Origin: Paraburkholderia sp.
Lineage (GTDB): Bacteria; Pseudomonadota; Gammaproteobacteria; Burkholderiales; Burkholderiaceae
NCBI RefSeq assembly: GCF_024281035.1
Contig: NZ_JAMXLH010000053.1
Coordinates: 62,001 to 126,000 of the forward strand
Length of the DNA stretch: 64,000 bases
Direction of reading: 5' to 3'
Notes under the pieces: model-generated
Told to the model about the DNA's origin: nothing
The model's database searches: none
Seen by the model: the letters and a program-made list of their open reading frames with translations, nothing else
Program-made: the position numbers and the translations under genes
Part shown: piece by piece, positions 1 through 8,639 of the stretch
Layout: each line of letters starts with the position of its first letter
Position numbering within the stretch: position 1 is the stretch's first letter

Positions 1-518
1 AGCCGGGCGTGACGGGCTACAGCCGTGAAGACGTGCAGAACCTCTTCAAGCAGGGCCGCGTGGCGATGATGATCTCGGCGCCGTTCCTCGCGAAGCAGCT
101 CAAGAAGGAAGCCCCGAACATCCATTACGGCATCGACGCGATCCCGGTCGCCACGACGCCCGCGACCTACGCGGTGACCGACTCGATCATGATGTTCAAG
201 AACTCGAAGGTGAAGAAGAGCGCCTGGAAGTTCCTCGACTTCCTGTTCACGAAGGCGCCGCGCGTGGAGTTCACGAGCACGGAAGGCTTCTTGCCGACGA
301 CGAAGGCTGAAGCGGCCGACCCGGCGTTCAAGGATGCGGACACGCAGGCATTCATCGCACTCCTGCCGCACGCACGCTTCGCGCCGACCGTGACGGGCTG
401 GGAAGACACCGCGAAGGCCGTGACGAACGCGATGCAGTCGATCTACCTCGGCAAGGCCAAGCCCGCCGATGCGCTGAACCAGGCCGCAACCGAAGCGAAC
501 AAGTCGCTCGGCAAGTAA
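1..518 (+). CDS. Sugar ABC transporter substrate-binding protein, C-terminal part (5' truncated by window edge)
   Basis: The frame is open from base 3 and ends in TAA at 518, so about 172 C-terminal residues are present and the true start lies upstream of the window. The visible part has the look of the C-terminal lobe of a family-1 periplasmic solute-binding protein: a segment ending in QGRVAMMISAPF, a GIDAIPV strand, and a long helical tail of the NQAATEANKSLGK type. It is followed directly by two CUT1 permease genes on the same strand, so it should be the periplasmic receptor of that importer. The sugar cannot be told from this fragment, and no ATPase gene follows the permeases. Confidence 0.85.
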   Translation, partial: PGVTGYSREDVQNLFKQGRVAMMISAPFLAKQLKKEAPNIHYGIDAIPVATTPATYAVTDSIMMFKNSKVKKSAWKFLDFLFTKAPRVEFTSTEGFLPTTKAEAADPAFKDADTQAFIALLPHARFAPTVTGWEDTAKAVTNAMQSIYLGKAKPADALNQAATEANKSLGK

Positions 519-622
519 GCACCGCGTGCCTCTGGCGCTGACCGTCGCGCATGCGGGCATGGCTCGCATGCGCGACGCTCCGCCGAAGCATCGAAGCAAC
601 GTAGTCACCACGGCGCAACACC

Positions 623-1624
623 ATGACTTCCGGTCCCCTGAGACAAACCGGGCAAACGCAGCCAGCCAGTCCGGCACCCGGCGGCGCCCCCGAACGTACA
701 CGCGAATCCATCCGCATGAGCCGCTCCAACCGTGCCGTCGCCGTACCCCGCGCGCCCTGGCTCCTGATCGTGCCGAGTCTGTTGCTCGCGCTGTTCATCA
801 TCAGTTACCCGATCTTCAACATCGTGTATCAGTCGCTGCACGAGGTGTCGCGTTTCGGGCAGATCCGCGGTTTCAGTGGTCTGCAGAACTTCTATAACGT
901 GCTCGGCGATCCCGTGTTCATGAGCGCGCTGCGCAACACGCTCGTCTGGACGTTTTTCGTGGTCGCGGGCACCGTGCTGATTTCGGTGCCGGTCGCGCTC
1001 ATCCTCAACCAGGACTTCTATGGGCGCGGCGTCGCGCGCACGATCGTGATGCTGCCGTGGTCCGTCTCGCTCACGATGACCGCCGTGGTGTGGCGCTGGG
1101 CGTTCAACGACGACTACGGCATGGTCAACGTGACGCTGCAGCGTCTCGGCTTCATCTCCGGGCCGATTCACTGGCTCGCCACGCCGGAATACGCGTTCCC
1201 CGTCGAGATCGCCGTCGGCATACTCGTGTCGATTCCGTTCACGACGACGATCCTGCTGGGCGGGCTCTCGTCGGTTCCGGGCGACATCTACGAAGCCGCG
1301 CGAATCGACGGCGCAAGCGCCTGGCAGCAGTTCCGCCAGCTCACGCTGCCGCTGCTGAAACCGTTCATCAACATGGCGATCCTGCTGAACGTGATCTACG
1401 TGTTCAACTCGTTCCCGATCATCTGGGTCATGACGCAAGGCGGCCCCGACGACAGCACGCACATTCTCGTCACCTACCTCTACGAAATAGGCTTCCGTCT
1501 GGGACGCCCTGGCGAAGCGGCGGCCGTGTCGCTCGTCATGCTCCTGATCCTGTTCGCATTCTCGATCGCCTATCTGCGCCTGCAAGCCATGCGCGGCAGC
1601 AGCGCGGAAGGAGACCTCGCATGA
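623..1624 (+). CDS. Carbohydrate ABC transporter permease, MalF/UgpA type
   Basis: A 333-residue inner-membrane permease of the CUT1 family, the first of two forming the channel of a sugar importer. Six hydrophobic segments are visible from about residue 45 on. The EAA loop that contacts the ATPase is canonical (IYEAARIDGASAWQQF then LPLLKP, near residues 220-245). The first 31 residues are polar and Pro/Gly-rich. An in-frame ATG at 716 would remove them and may be the real start, since neither ATG has a strong ribosome site. The stop overlaps the next start (ATGA at 1621-1624), so the two permeases are translationally coupled. Confidence 0.88.
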   Translation: MTSGPLRQTGQTQPASPAPGGAPERTRESIRMSRSNRAVAVPRAPWLLIVPSLLLALFIISYPIFNIVYQSLHEVSRFGQIRGFSGLQNFYNVLGDPVFMSALRNTLVWTFFVVAGTVLISVPVALILNQDFYGRGVARTIVMLPWSVSLTMTAVVWRWAFNDDYGMVNVTLQRLGFISGPIHWLATPEYAFPVEIAVGILVSIPFTTTILLGGLSSVPGDIYEAARIDGASAWQQFRQLTLPLLKPFINMAILLNVIYVFNSFPIIWVMTQGGPDDSTHILVTYLYEIGFRLGRPGEAAAVSLVMLLILFAFSIAYLRLQAMRGSSAEGDLA

Positions 1625-2466
1625 ACCGCAAGCTCAAACGCTCGCTGCTCTGCTGGCTCGCGCTCTCGCCGCTGGTGGTCGCCGTGCTGTTCCCGTTCGC
1701 CGTGATGTTCTTCACGTCGTTCAAGCCCGCCTCCGAAGTGTTCGTGTTTCCCGCACGCTGGCTGCCGGTGCACTGGCGCTGGCAGAACTACGTCGACATG
1801 TGGGAAGCCGCGAACTTCGGCGTCGCGCTGCGCAACAGCATCATCGTGAGCGTGCTTTCGACATCGCTCGCACTCGCCGTGAGCCTGCCCGCCGCCTACG
1901 CGCTCGCGCGCTTTCCGTTTCGCGGCCGCGGCCTGTACAAGCAGTTCCTGCTCGTCACGCAGATGCTTTCGCCGATCCTGCTGGTGGTGGGCCTGTTCCG
2001 GCTCGCCGCGATGATTCCGTTCGGCGACGGCAACCTCGTCGATTCGAAGATCGGCGTGATCGTTTCGTATGCGGCATTCAACATCGCGTTTGCCGTGTGG
2101 ATGCTCTCGTCGTACTTCCAGACGGTGCCGCGCGATCTCGAAGAATCGGCGTGGCTCGAAGGCAGCAGCCGCACGGGCGCGGTGTTTCGCGTGTTTCTGC
2201 CGCTCGCCTTGCCGGCCATGGTGGTCACTGCGATCTTCACGTTCATCAGCGCGTGGAATGAATTCGCGGTGGTCTATACGCTGATCCGCTCGCCCGAGAA
2301 CAAGACGCTCACGGTGCAGGTCACCGACATGGTGGCGGGCAAGTACACCGTCGAATGGCAACTCGTGATGGCCGCCACGCTCGCGGCGACGCTGCCCGTA
2401 TCAGTAGTGTTCGCGTGGCTGCAACGTTATATGGTCAAAGGACTCGCGCTCGGCGCGGTCAAGTAA
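1621..2466 (+). CDS. Carbohydrate ABC transporter permease, MalG/UgpE type
   Basis: A 281-residue partner permease starting at the ATG embedded in the ATGA overlap with the preceding gene. It has an N-terminal membrane helix (LLCWLALSPLVVAVLFPFAV), further hydrophobic segments, and the EAA loop LEESAWLEGSSRTGAVFRVF followed by LPLALP near residue 180. The loop is slightly divergent: Ser and Glu-Gly-Ser-Ser replace the usual Ala and Asp-Gly-Ala, as is common in MalG-side subunits. The gene ends the operon. No ATPase gene lies downstream, so the importer either has its MsmX/UgpC-type ATPase upstream of the window or shares one. Confidence 0.88.
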   Translation: MNRKLKRSLLCWLALSPLVVAVLFPFAVMFFTSFKPASEVFVFPARWLPVHWRWQNYVDMWEAANFGVALRNSIIVSVLSTSLALAVSLPAAYALARFPFRGRGLYKQFLLVTQMLSPILLVVGLFRLAAMIPFGDGNLVDSKIGVIVSYAAFNIAFAVWMLSSYFQTVPRDLEESAWLEGSSRTGAVFRVFLPLALPAMVVTAIFTFISAWNEFAVVYTLIRSPENKTLTVQVTDMVAGKYTVEWQLVMAATLAATLPVSVVFAWLQRYMVKGLALGAVK

Positions 2467-2478
2467 CAACGACGGCAA

Positions 2479-2538
2479 CGGGCGCGCTCGCGTGGCGTGT
2501 CACGCGCCCGGTTCGCCACGGCACGAATGCGCCGTGGC
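2479..2538. terminator. Two adjacent hairpins between convergent genes
   Basis: CGGGCGCG at 2479-2486 pairs with CGCGCCCG at 2503-2510, and GCCACGGC at 2515-2522 pairs with GCCGTGGC at 2531-2538. They fill the gap between the end of the permease operon and the convergent glycine-zipper gene. No long T tract follows, so termination on either strand is inferred from position. Confidence 0.5.
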
Positions 2539-2540
2539 CA

Positions 2541-2744
2541 TCATCTGCCGATTTCGTGACCGATCACCCCGCCCGCCACTGCGCCGCCCACCGTGCCGAG
2601 CGCGCTGCCGTTGGTAACCCGGTTGCCGACGTAGCCGCCCGCAACCGCACCGCCCAGCGTGCACGCCCCGGTGGCCGATATGGTGAGACATGCGGCGAAA
2701 ATCGCGAATGCCAGTGCCGCGCCGTGCCTTCGAAGCCAGTTCAT
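2541..2744 (-). CDS. Small glycine-zipper lipoprotein
   Basis: A 67-residue protein with a hydrophobic signal peptide ending in a lipobox-like TISATGAC (lipidated Cys near residue 28), so the mature protein is only about 40 residues. The rest is a glycine zipper: alternating Gly/Ala-rich helices GGAVAGGYVGN and GGAVAGGVIGHEIG, as in the SlyB/OsmB-type 2TM glycine-zipper families. It is probably anchored to the periplasmic face of the outer membrane. The C-terminus is short compared with SlyB-like proteins. Its role is unknown. The neighbours (sugar importer and AEC carrier) give no functional hint. Confidence 0.7.
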   Translation of the reverse strand: MNWLRRHGAALAFAIFAACLTISATGACTLGGAVAGGYVGNRVTNGSALGTVGGAVAGGVIGHEIGR

Positions 2745-2801
2745 CGTCTGCCCCCCTTTTCGATGGCATGACCTTATCGGCGCAAGCCGCGTGCCACGCG
2801 C

Positions 2802-3746
2802 TCAATTTCCGTGCCGCAGGTACAGCAACAGCAACGTGAGCGTTACAAGCGAGCCAATCGTGGAATGCAGAATCGTGCGCGACGTGACGTGCGCTTCGCG
2901 CCGGTAGTACTCGGCCAGCATGAACGGGCCGGTGCCGGTGGGCAATGCCGCGAGCAGGACGGCTGTCTGCGCGAGCGGAACCGGCAACGCAAACACGCGC
3001 ACGGCAAGCCACCAGGTCAGCGCCGGTTGTGCGACGAGCTTCGAAAGCGTGAGCCACCACGACGACTCGCGCGGCGCCGTTTCGCTGCTGCGCCGCTCCG
3101 CGAGGAACAAACCGAGGCTCACGAGCGCGCAGGGGCTCGCCGCGCCGCCGAGCAGCTTGAGGAACGTCTGCGCGCTTGCGGGCAACGCGATGTGTGCGCC
3201 CGAAACGATCGCACCGAGTGCGGGCGCAACCAGTAGCGGATTGCGCAGCAGCGAGCGCACGACCTTGATGGCGAGGCGATGCGGACGACGCTCGCTTTGC
3301 AGGCCGGTTTCGATCAGCACGATGGCGAAGGCGAACAGCACGCACACGACGATGATCGTTGCGATCGTCGTCGGTGTGAGGCTCGACGGGCCGAACGCGA
3401 TCATGCACAGCGGAAAGCCCACATAGCCGGTGTTCGGATACGCGGCGGCGAGACCGTCGACGCTCGCATCGGCAAGCGGACGGCCCAGAAAGAGCCGCAC
3501 GCCGACGACGCCCGCGAAGACCAGCAGGCACGCGCCGCCGAACGCAGCAACGAAGGCCGGCTGAAACAGTTCATGCCACGTGGCATGCGCAAGGATGTCG
3601 AAGAGCAACGCGGGCAGCGCGAGCCACACGACGAAGCGGTTCAGTTCGGAAGCGGCGGCCGGGCCCAGCACGCCGAGACGGCGGCAGGCGAAGCCCGCAA
3701 AGATCAGCCCGAATACGGGCAACAGGATGGATACGGCAGAAAGCAT
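2802..3746 (-). CDS. AEC-family (auxin efflux carrier-like) transporter
   Basis: A 314-residue integral membrane protein with about ten hydrophobic segments in two halves. It starts MLSAVSILLPVFGLIFAGFACRRLGVL, typical of the bacterial AEC/MleP family, with the central polar break after residue 155. Family members carry organic acids such as malate, malonate or similar anions across the inner membrane, usually as secondary carriers. The C-terminal half has the LPTGTGPFMLAEYYRREA segment usual in these proteins. It lies downstream of the DHA2 exporter on the same strand with about 70 bp between them, so co-transcription is possible but not required. The substrate cannot be assigned. Confidence 0.85.
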   Translation of the reverse strand: MLSAVSILLPVFGLIFAGFACRRLGVLGPAAASELNRFVVWLALPALLFDILAHATWHELFQPAFVAAFGGACLLVFAGVVGVRLFLGRPLADASVDGLAAAYPNTGYVGFPLCMIAFGPSSLTPTTIATIIVVCVLFAFAIVLIETGLQSERRPHRLAIKVVRSLLRNPLLVAPALGAIVSGAHIALPASAQTFLKLLGGAASPCALVSLGLFLAERRSSETAPRESSWWLTLSKLVAQPALTWWLAVRVFALPVPLAQTAVLLAALPTGTGPFMLAEYYRREAHVTSRTILHSTIGSLVTLTLLLLYLRHGN

Positions 3747-3778
3747 GCGGTTCGATGGAAATTGCGGGCGGAGTACGA

Positions 3779-3811
3779 CAAGAAGCGGGCGAGAAGCGGA
3801 CGAGAAGCGGA
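3779..3811. repeat. 11-bp tandem repeat x3
   Basis: Three units of CGAGAAGCGGA (first unit CAAGAAGCGGG) in direct tandem, 4 bp beyond the stop codon of the DHA2 exporter. Confidence 0.8.
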
Positions 3812-3815
3812 ACGT

Positions 3816-5354
3816 TCAGTCCATCGCGGCGTGGCTCGCGTCGGCGGAGGACGCGCTGCTGGACGATGGCCGGATCAGCACGAGTAGCGGAATCACGAGC
3901 AGCGTCGCGACGAACATCATCTTGAAGTCGTTCAGATAGGCAATCATCTGCGCCTGCTGCGTGATGGTCTGATTGAGCAGCGCGAGATCGTTATGCGAGC
4001 CGTTTGCGAGCATCGGCTGGATCGCCGGATTGAACGGCGTGATGTGCGCCGCGAGATCCGCATGCGCGACCTGCGTGCCGCGCGTGACGAACGTCTGCAC
4101 GATCGAAATGCCGATACTGCTGCCGATATTGCGCATCAGGCTATAGGTCGCCGTGCCGTCCGCGCGCAGCTCGGGCGTGAGCGTCGAGAACGTGAGCGCG
4201 GAAAGCGGCACGAAAACGAAGCCGAGCCCGAAGCCCTGAACGACGCCGGGCCAGACGATATCCGAAGCCGAGAGGACGGTCGTGTACTGCATCATCTGCC
4301 ACAGCGCGTAGGCGGACACCACGAAGCCGAACAGCAGCAGCGCGCGCGCATCGACGCGGCGCAGCAGGCGGCCCGCAATGAGCATTGCGAGCATCGTGCC
4401 CGCGCCGCTCGGCGCGGTGACGAGGCCCGTGGTCGCGACGGGATAGCCCATGAGGTTTTGCAGCATCGGCGGCAAGAGCGCGCGCGTTGCGTAGAGCACC
4501 GCGCCGATCACGAAGATAAAGAACGTGCCCGTCGCGAAGTTGCGGTCCTTGAGCAGCTGATAGCGAAAGAAGGTGCCCGGTCCCGAAGTCGCCGTGTGCG
4601 CGATGAAGAACGCGAAGCTGATGGCCGAGATCAGCGCGTAGATCTGGATTTCGAGCGAGCCGAACCAGTCGAGCTGTTCGCCGCGGTCGAGCATCGCTTG
4701 CAGCGCGCCGATGGCGAGTGCGAGCGTGGCGAAGCCGAACATGTCGAAGCGCGTCGCACGGGCCGGTTCGCGCGACGGCAGGAAGGTGGAAACACCGAAG
4801 AACGCAAACGCACCGACCGGCACGTTGATGAAGAACACCCAGCGCCAGTTGTAGCTGTCCGTGAGCCAGCCGCCGAGCGTGGGGCCGAGCACCGGCCCGA
4901 CCATCACGCCCATGCCCCACACGGCCATGGCCTGGCCCTGGCGCTCGCGCGGATTGATGTCGAGCAGGATCGACTGCGACAACGGCACGAGCGACGCACC
5001 GAAAACACCCTGCAAGAGCCGCGAACCGACGATCTCGCCGAGCGTCTCCGAAAGCCCGCACAACGCCGAAGCCACGGTGAAGCCCGCAATGGCGAAACCG
5101 AGCAGCCGCTTCACGCCGAAGCGGTCGGCCAGCCAGCCCGTGAGCGGCGTAGCGATGGCCGCGGCGACGATATACGACGTGAGCACCCACGTGATTTCGT
5201 CCTGCGACGCCGCCATCGAGCCCTGCATATGCGGCAGCGCAACGTTGGCGATCGTACTGTCGAGCGTCTGCATGAGGGTGGCGAGCATGATCGAGAGCGT
5301 GATCATGCTGCGGTTGAGCGGTGCGGCCTGGCCGCCCTGCGCGACTGCGGTCAT
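3816..5354 (-). CDS. MFS multidrug exporter, DHA2 family (EmrB/QacA type)
   Basis: A 512-residue inner-membrane proton-driven exporter with 14 predicted membrane segments. Signature motifs are clear: motif D1 as LDSTIANVALPHMQ near residue 32, motif A as GWLADRFGVKRLLG near residue 76, and the antiporter motif C as GPVLGPTLGGWLTD near residue 155. The long loop near residues 450-480 is usual for EmrB. No EmrA-type adaptor gene is adjacent. It is transcribed divergently from a MarR regulator, and the shared region carries a perfect palindrome. That arrangement suggests drug- or phenolic-inducible efflux under MarR repression; the inducer and substrate are unknown. Confidence 0.9.
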   Translation of the reverse strand: MTAVAQGGQAAPLNRSMITLSIMLATLMQTLDSTIANVALPHMQGSMAASQDEITWVLTSYIVAAAIATPLTGWLADRFGVKRLLGFAIAGFTVASALCGLSETLGEIVGSRLLQGVFGASLVPLSQSILLDINPRERQGQAMAVWGMGVMVGPVLGPTLGGWLTDSYNWRWVFFINVPVGAFAFFGVSTFLPSREPARATRFDMFGFATLALAIGALQAMLDRGEQLDWFGSLEIQIYALISAISFAFFIAHTATSGPGTFFRYQLLKDRNFATGTFFIFVIGAVLYATRALLPPMLQNLMGYPVATTGLVTAPSGAGTMLAMLIAGRLLRRVDARALLLFGFVVSAYALWQMMQYTTVLSASDIVWPGVVQGFGLGFVFVPLSALTFSTLTPELRADGTATYSLMRNIGSSIGISIVQTFVTRGTQVAHADLAAHITPFNPAIQPMLANGSHNDLALLNQTITQQAQMIAYLNDFKMMFVATLLVIPLLVLIRPSSSSASSADASHAAMD

Positions 5355-5380
5355 CTTGGAAGGAAAGCCTGCGTGTCGAG

Positions 5381-5400
5381 ATAATAAGCATGCTTATTAT
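5381..5400. promoter_or_regulatory. Perfect 20-bp palindrome, probable MarR operator
   Basis: ATAATAAGCATGCTTATTAT is an exact inverted repeat, 26 bp upstream of the exporter start and 112 bp upstream of the marR start. It is A+T-rich in a GC-rich region. Its size and symmetry fit the site of a winged-helix MarR dimer. Confidence 0.75.
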
Positions 5401-5500
5401 ACGCGCGTCGTATCGCGCGCAATCGACGCAACCGGCGCAATTAACACAATCGGCACAATCGCCGTTCCGCCGCGCGCACCGGGCTCGCAACCGTGGTCCG

Positions 5501-5506
5501 TATAAT
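5501..5506 (+). promoter_or_regulatory. Candidate -10 box of marR (TATAAT)
   Basis: A consensus TATAAT ends 6 bp before the marR ATG at 5513, so transcription from it would start at or next to the initiation codon and give a leaderless mRNA. No good -35 hexamer is visible. Confidence 0.45.
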
Positions 5507-5512
5507 CGCGGC

Positions 5513-5956
5513 ATGACTACCGACCTCGAAACACGCTTCGGCTTCTTGATCGCCGATGTGGGCCGTCTGTGCGGCAAGCGCTACGACGATCTGGCGAAGT
5601 CGTCGCTCGAACTCACGCGCGCGCAGTGCCGCATGATCGCGTACCTCGCGCATTACGGCGACATGAATCAGGCGCGCCTCGCAGAACGGCTGGAGGTCGC
5701 GCCGATTTCGGCCGGGCGGCTGCTGGAACGGCTGGAGGAAGGCGGATGGGTCGCGCGCACGGCCAACCCGGACGACCGGCGCGAGCTTCAGGTCAGCCTT
5801 ACGCCGAAAGCCGAAAGCGTGCTCACAGCCGCGCGCCACATCGGCGACGAAGTGCAGGCGGAAGCCCTCGCGGGCTTCACGCCTGAAGAAGCCGAACAGT
5901 TCAGCCAGATGCTGCAGCGCGTGCGCGCCAATCTGGGACCGCTCGTCGAACGTTGA
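5513..5956 (+). CDS. MarR-family transcriptional regulator
   Basis: A 147-residue winged-helix repressor. The DNA-binding core runs from about residue 40 (LTRAQCRMIAYLAHYGDMNQARLAERL) through the recognition helix (APISAGRLLERLEEGG) to the wing, with the family signature ANPDDRRELQVSLTPKAE near residue 85. The ATG at 5513 is chosen because it matches the usual MarR N-terminus; longer in-frame versions read back into the promoter and the palindrome. It diverges from a DHA2 exporter, the standard layout for a MarR repressor and its efflux target, and it probably also represses itself through the palindrome at 5381-5400. Confidence 0.9.
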   Translation: MTTDLETRFGFLIADVGRLCGKRYDDLAKSSLELTRAQCRMIAYLAHYGDMNQARLAERLEVAPISAGRLLERLEEGGWVARTANPDDRRELQVSLTPKAESVLTAARHIGDEVQAEALAGFTPEEAEQFSQMLQRVRANLGPLVER

Positions 5957-5962
5957 CGGGGT

Positions 5963-6925
5963 TTATCGCGCGGCAACCTTGCGTTGCCGCCACAGGCACA
6001 GCAGGTCGCACGCAATGTGCGCAGCCGCAATCGCGGTAATTTCGCTGTGGTCGTAGGCGGGCGCCACTTCCACCACATCCGCGCCAATCAGATTCACGGC
6101 TTCGAGTCCGCGCACGATCGCGAGCGCCTGTGCCGACGAAAGACCGCCCGGCACCGGCGTGCCCGTGCCGGGTGCGAAGGCCGGGTCGAGGCAGTCGATA
6201 TCGAACGTGAGATACGCGGGCCGCTCGCCGACGATCTCCAGAATGCGCTGGCGCGCGGCGGCCGGACCGTGCTCGTGGACCCACGCGGCATCAAGCACGT
6301 TGATGCCGAGAAAGTCCTCATTCCACGTGCGAATCCCCACCTGTACCGATGTCTTCGGATCGATGAGCCCGTCTTTCACGGCCTTGTAGAACATCGTGCC
6401 GTGATTGAGGCTGTCCGGCGAATCGTCTGCCCACGTGTCGCAGTGCGCGTCGAAGTGAATCAGCGAAAGCGGCTTGCCGTATTTTTCCGCGTGTGCAATC
6501 AAGAGCGGATACGTAATGAAGTGATCGCCGCCGAACGTGAGCATCTTCGCGTTCGAGCGCAGGATCGTGCGCGCGTGCTCGACGATGGCGGGCTTGATCG
6601 ACAGCGGATTGTGGGCGTCGAACCAGCAGTCGCCGTAGTCGGTCACCGCGAGCGTTTCGAATGGGTCGAAACCCCACGGGTACGGATCGAGTTCGGCGAG
6701 CTGCACGCTGGCCGCACGCACCGCGCTGGGTCCGAGCCGCGCGCCCGAGCGAAACGTCGTGGCGAGATCGAGCGGCACGCCCGACACGACGACATCGACG
6801 CCGTCGAGTTCGCGCGTGTAGTTGCGTCGCATGAACGACAGCACGCCGCTATAAGTGTTTTCGATGGAAGAGCCGTAAAGCGATGGACGGCGAATCGCGC
6901 CGTCGCCATGGATGATGGCAGTCAT
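5963..6925 (-). CDS. speB: Agmatinase (agmatine ureohydrolase)
   Basis: A 320-residue ureohydrolase that splits agmatine into putrescine and urea in the cytoplasm. All binuclear-manganese motifs are present: GGDH at 132-135, DAHCD at 159-163 and FDIDCLDPAF from 241, followed by PGTGTPVPGG as in agmatinases and related enzymes. Length is normal. A guanidinobutyrase or related amidinohydrolase cannot be excluded from sequence alone. The flanking polyamine degradation genes (puuC, puuR, puuD, puuA, spuC) favour agmatine, with the product putrescine feeding the pathway. The gene follows puuC on the same strand, and the gap between them holds a short tandem repeat. Confidence 0.88.
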   Translation of the reverse strand: MTAIIHGDGAIRRPSLYGSSIENTYSGVLSFMRRNYTRELDGVDVVVSGVPLDLATTFRSGARLGPSAVRAASVQLAELDPYPWGFDPFETLAVTDYGDCWFDAHNPLSIKPAIVEHARTILRSNAKMLTFGGDHFITYPLLIAHAEKYGKPLSLIHFDAHCDTWADDSPDSLNHGTMFYKAVKDGLIDPKTSVQVGIRTWNEDFLGINVLDAAWVHEHGPAAARQRILEIVGERPAYLTFDIDCLDPAFAPGTGTPVPGGLSSAQALAIVRGLEAVNLIGADVVEVAPAYDHSEITAIAAAHIACDLLCLWRQRKVAAR

Positions 6926-7011
6926 GCAAGACCTGATTGAAAGGACCGCAGCGCATGAAGCGGAAAAAGTGCGCCGCGGCGGCCGGATTCATTGGGAACG
7001 CGGCGGCAGGC

Positions 7012-7047
7012 ATTAAATGCATTGCGTGCATGGCGTGCATTGCGTGC
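7012..7047. repeat. 9-bp tandem repeat x4
   Basis: Units ATTAAATGC, ATTGCGTGC, ATGGCGTGC and ATTGCGTGC run in direct tandem in the gap between the puuC stop and the speB start. Confidence 0.75.
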
Positions 7048-7074
7048 CTGCAGCCGCGCTGGCTTGCGAATCCT

Positions 7075-8565
7075 TTAGCGCAGCCGCACGAGCGTGGACT
7101 TCAGCTCGGTGTACTTCTCCAGTGCGTGCAACGACTTGTCACGGCCGTTGCCCGATTCCTTGAAACCGCCGAACGGGAAGTTCATGTCTCCCCCTTCGTC
7201 GTAGCAGTTGACCCACACAGTGCCTGCGCGCAGACGGCGCGCGATGTCGTGCGCGTGCGTGAGGTTCGCCGTCCAGACCGCGGCGGCAAGGCCGTAGTCG
7301 GTATCGTTGGCGATGCGAACCGCTTCGTCAATCGTACTGAATGTGATGACCGACAGCACCGGTCCGAAAATCTCTTCGCGCGCGATCTTCGAATCGTGGT
7401 GCGTATCGAACACGGTCGGCTGAAGATAGAAGCCGCCGCTCGATTCGTTCACGCGGTCGCCACCTAGCAGCAGCTTCGCCTCCTTGCGGCCCGCTTCGAT
7501 ATAGCTCAGCACGCGCTCGAGCTGGATCTTGTCGACGATTGCGCCCATCGACGTCTTCGGGTCGAGCGGATTGCCCGGCACGTATTGGCGCGCAGCCTCC
7601 ACAAGCTTCGCAAGAAACACGTCCTTGATGTCGCGATGCACGAGCAGGCGCGAACCGGCCGTGCACATCTCGCCCATGTTGTAGAAGATCGCGCTGGCCG
7701 CGGCGTTCGCGGCGCGGTCGAGGTCCGGGCAGTCCGGCAGCACGATGTTCGGCGACTTGCCGCCGAGTTCGAGCCACACGCGCTTGAGATTCGACTGGCC
7801 CGCGTACTGCATGATCTGCTTGCCCACACCGGTCGAACCCGTGAACGCGAGGCAGTCCACGTCGCGATGCAGCGCGAGCAGCTTGCCCGGCTCGCCGCCG
7901 CCCGGCAGTACGTTGAATACGCCAGCCGGAATGCCCGCCTCGTGCGCGAGCTGCGCGACGCGAATAGCCGTGAGCGGCGACTTCTCCGAAGGCTTGAGCA
8001 CCACGCTGTTGCCCGCCGCGAGCGCCGGGCCGAACTTCCACGATGCCATCAGAATCGGGAAATTCCAGGGCACGACGGCAGCGACCACGCCGATCGGCTC
8101 GCGCGTGACGAGGCCCACGAGATGGTGGTCGGCGGGCGCGACTTCGCCGCCGATCTTGTCGATTGCCTCCGCGAACCATTGGACGCAATAGGCCGCGCCC
8201 GGCACGTCGACGGTCGTTGTGTCGCCAATGGGTTTGCCCGCATCGAGCGTTTCGAGCAGCGCGAGTTCGTCGAGATGCTCGCGCATGAGCGCGGCCCAGC
8301 GCAGCAGGACCGACTTGCGCGCACGCGGATTCAGGCCCGCCCACACCTGCGCGTCGAACGCGCGGCGCGCGGCGGCGACGGCCGCATCCACATCGGCAGC
8401 CCCGCAATCCGCGACGCTCGCAAGCACGCGCGCATCGATCGGGCTCACGCAGTCGAAGGTACGGCCCGAGTAAGCGTCACGATATGCGCCGTCGATAAAT
8501 GCGCGGCCTTCGATCGACAGGGTTGCAGCCTTGTCCTGCCAGTAAGCGAGTGTTTTCTTTTCCAT
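7075..8565 (-). CDS. puuC: Aldehyde dehydrogenase, gamma-glutamyl-gamma-aminobutyraldehyde type
   Basis: A 496-residue NAD(P)-dependent aldehyde dehydrogenase. The N-terminus (LAYWQDKAATLSIEGRAFIDG) and C-terminus (SGNGRDKSLHALEKYTELK) closely match E. coli PuuC. The PWNFP motif (residues 166-170), the general base in LELGGKS (Glu about 266) and the nucleophile in GEMCTAGSR (Cys 301) are all intact. PuuC oxidises gamma-glutamyl-gamma-aminobutyraldehyde, or aminobutyraldehyde, made by the PuuB oxidases or SpuC encoded further along. It is convergent with nothing and lies between speB and puuR on the minus strand, so all three may form a transcription unit read away from the puuA side. Confidence 0.92.
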   Translation of the reverse strand: MEKKTLAYWQDKAATLSIEGRAFIDGAYRDAYSGRTFDCVSPIDARVLASVADCGAADVDAAVAAARRAFDAQVWAGLNPRARKSVLLRWAALMREHLDELALLETLDAGKPIGDTTTVDVPGAAYCVQWFAEAIDKIGGEVAPADHHLVGLVTREPIGVVAAVVPWNFPILMASWKFGPALAAGNSVVLKPSEKSPLTAIRVAQLAHEAGIPAGVFNVLPGGGEPGKLLALHRDVDCLAFTGSTGVGKQIMQYAGQSNLKRVWLELGGKSPNIVLPDCPDLDRAANAAASAIFYNMGEMCTAGSRLLVHRDIKDVFLAKLVEAARQYVPGNPLDPKTSMGAIVDKIQLERVLSYIEAGRKEAKLLLGGDRVNESSGGFYLQPTVFDTHHDSKIAREEIFGPVLSVITFSTIDEAVRIANDTDYGLAAAVWTANLTHAHDIARRLRAGTVWVNCYDEGGDMNFPFGGFKESGNGRDKSLHALEKYTELKSTLVRLR

Positions 8566-8639
8566 CAGGATGCCTCAATGTTGTGCGATTTACCGTGCGT
8601 GCCGCGTACAGGGCGGCTGACGGCCGTTGGTTCGCGCGA

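Noticed and set aside
2500..3531. 343-codon minus-strand frame overlapping the AEC carrier
   Set aside because: It runs in another frame of the AEC and glycine-zipper genes and has arginine-rich shadow composition.
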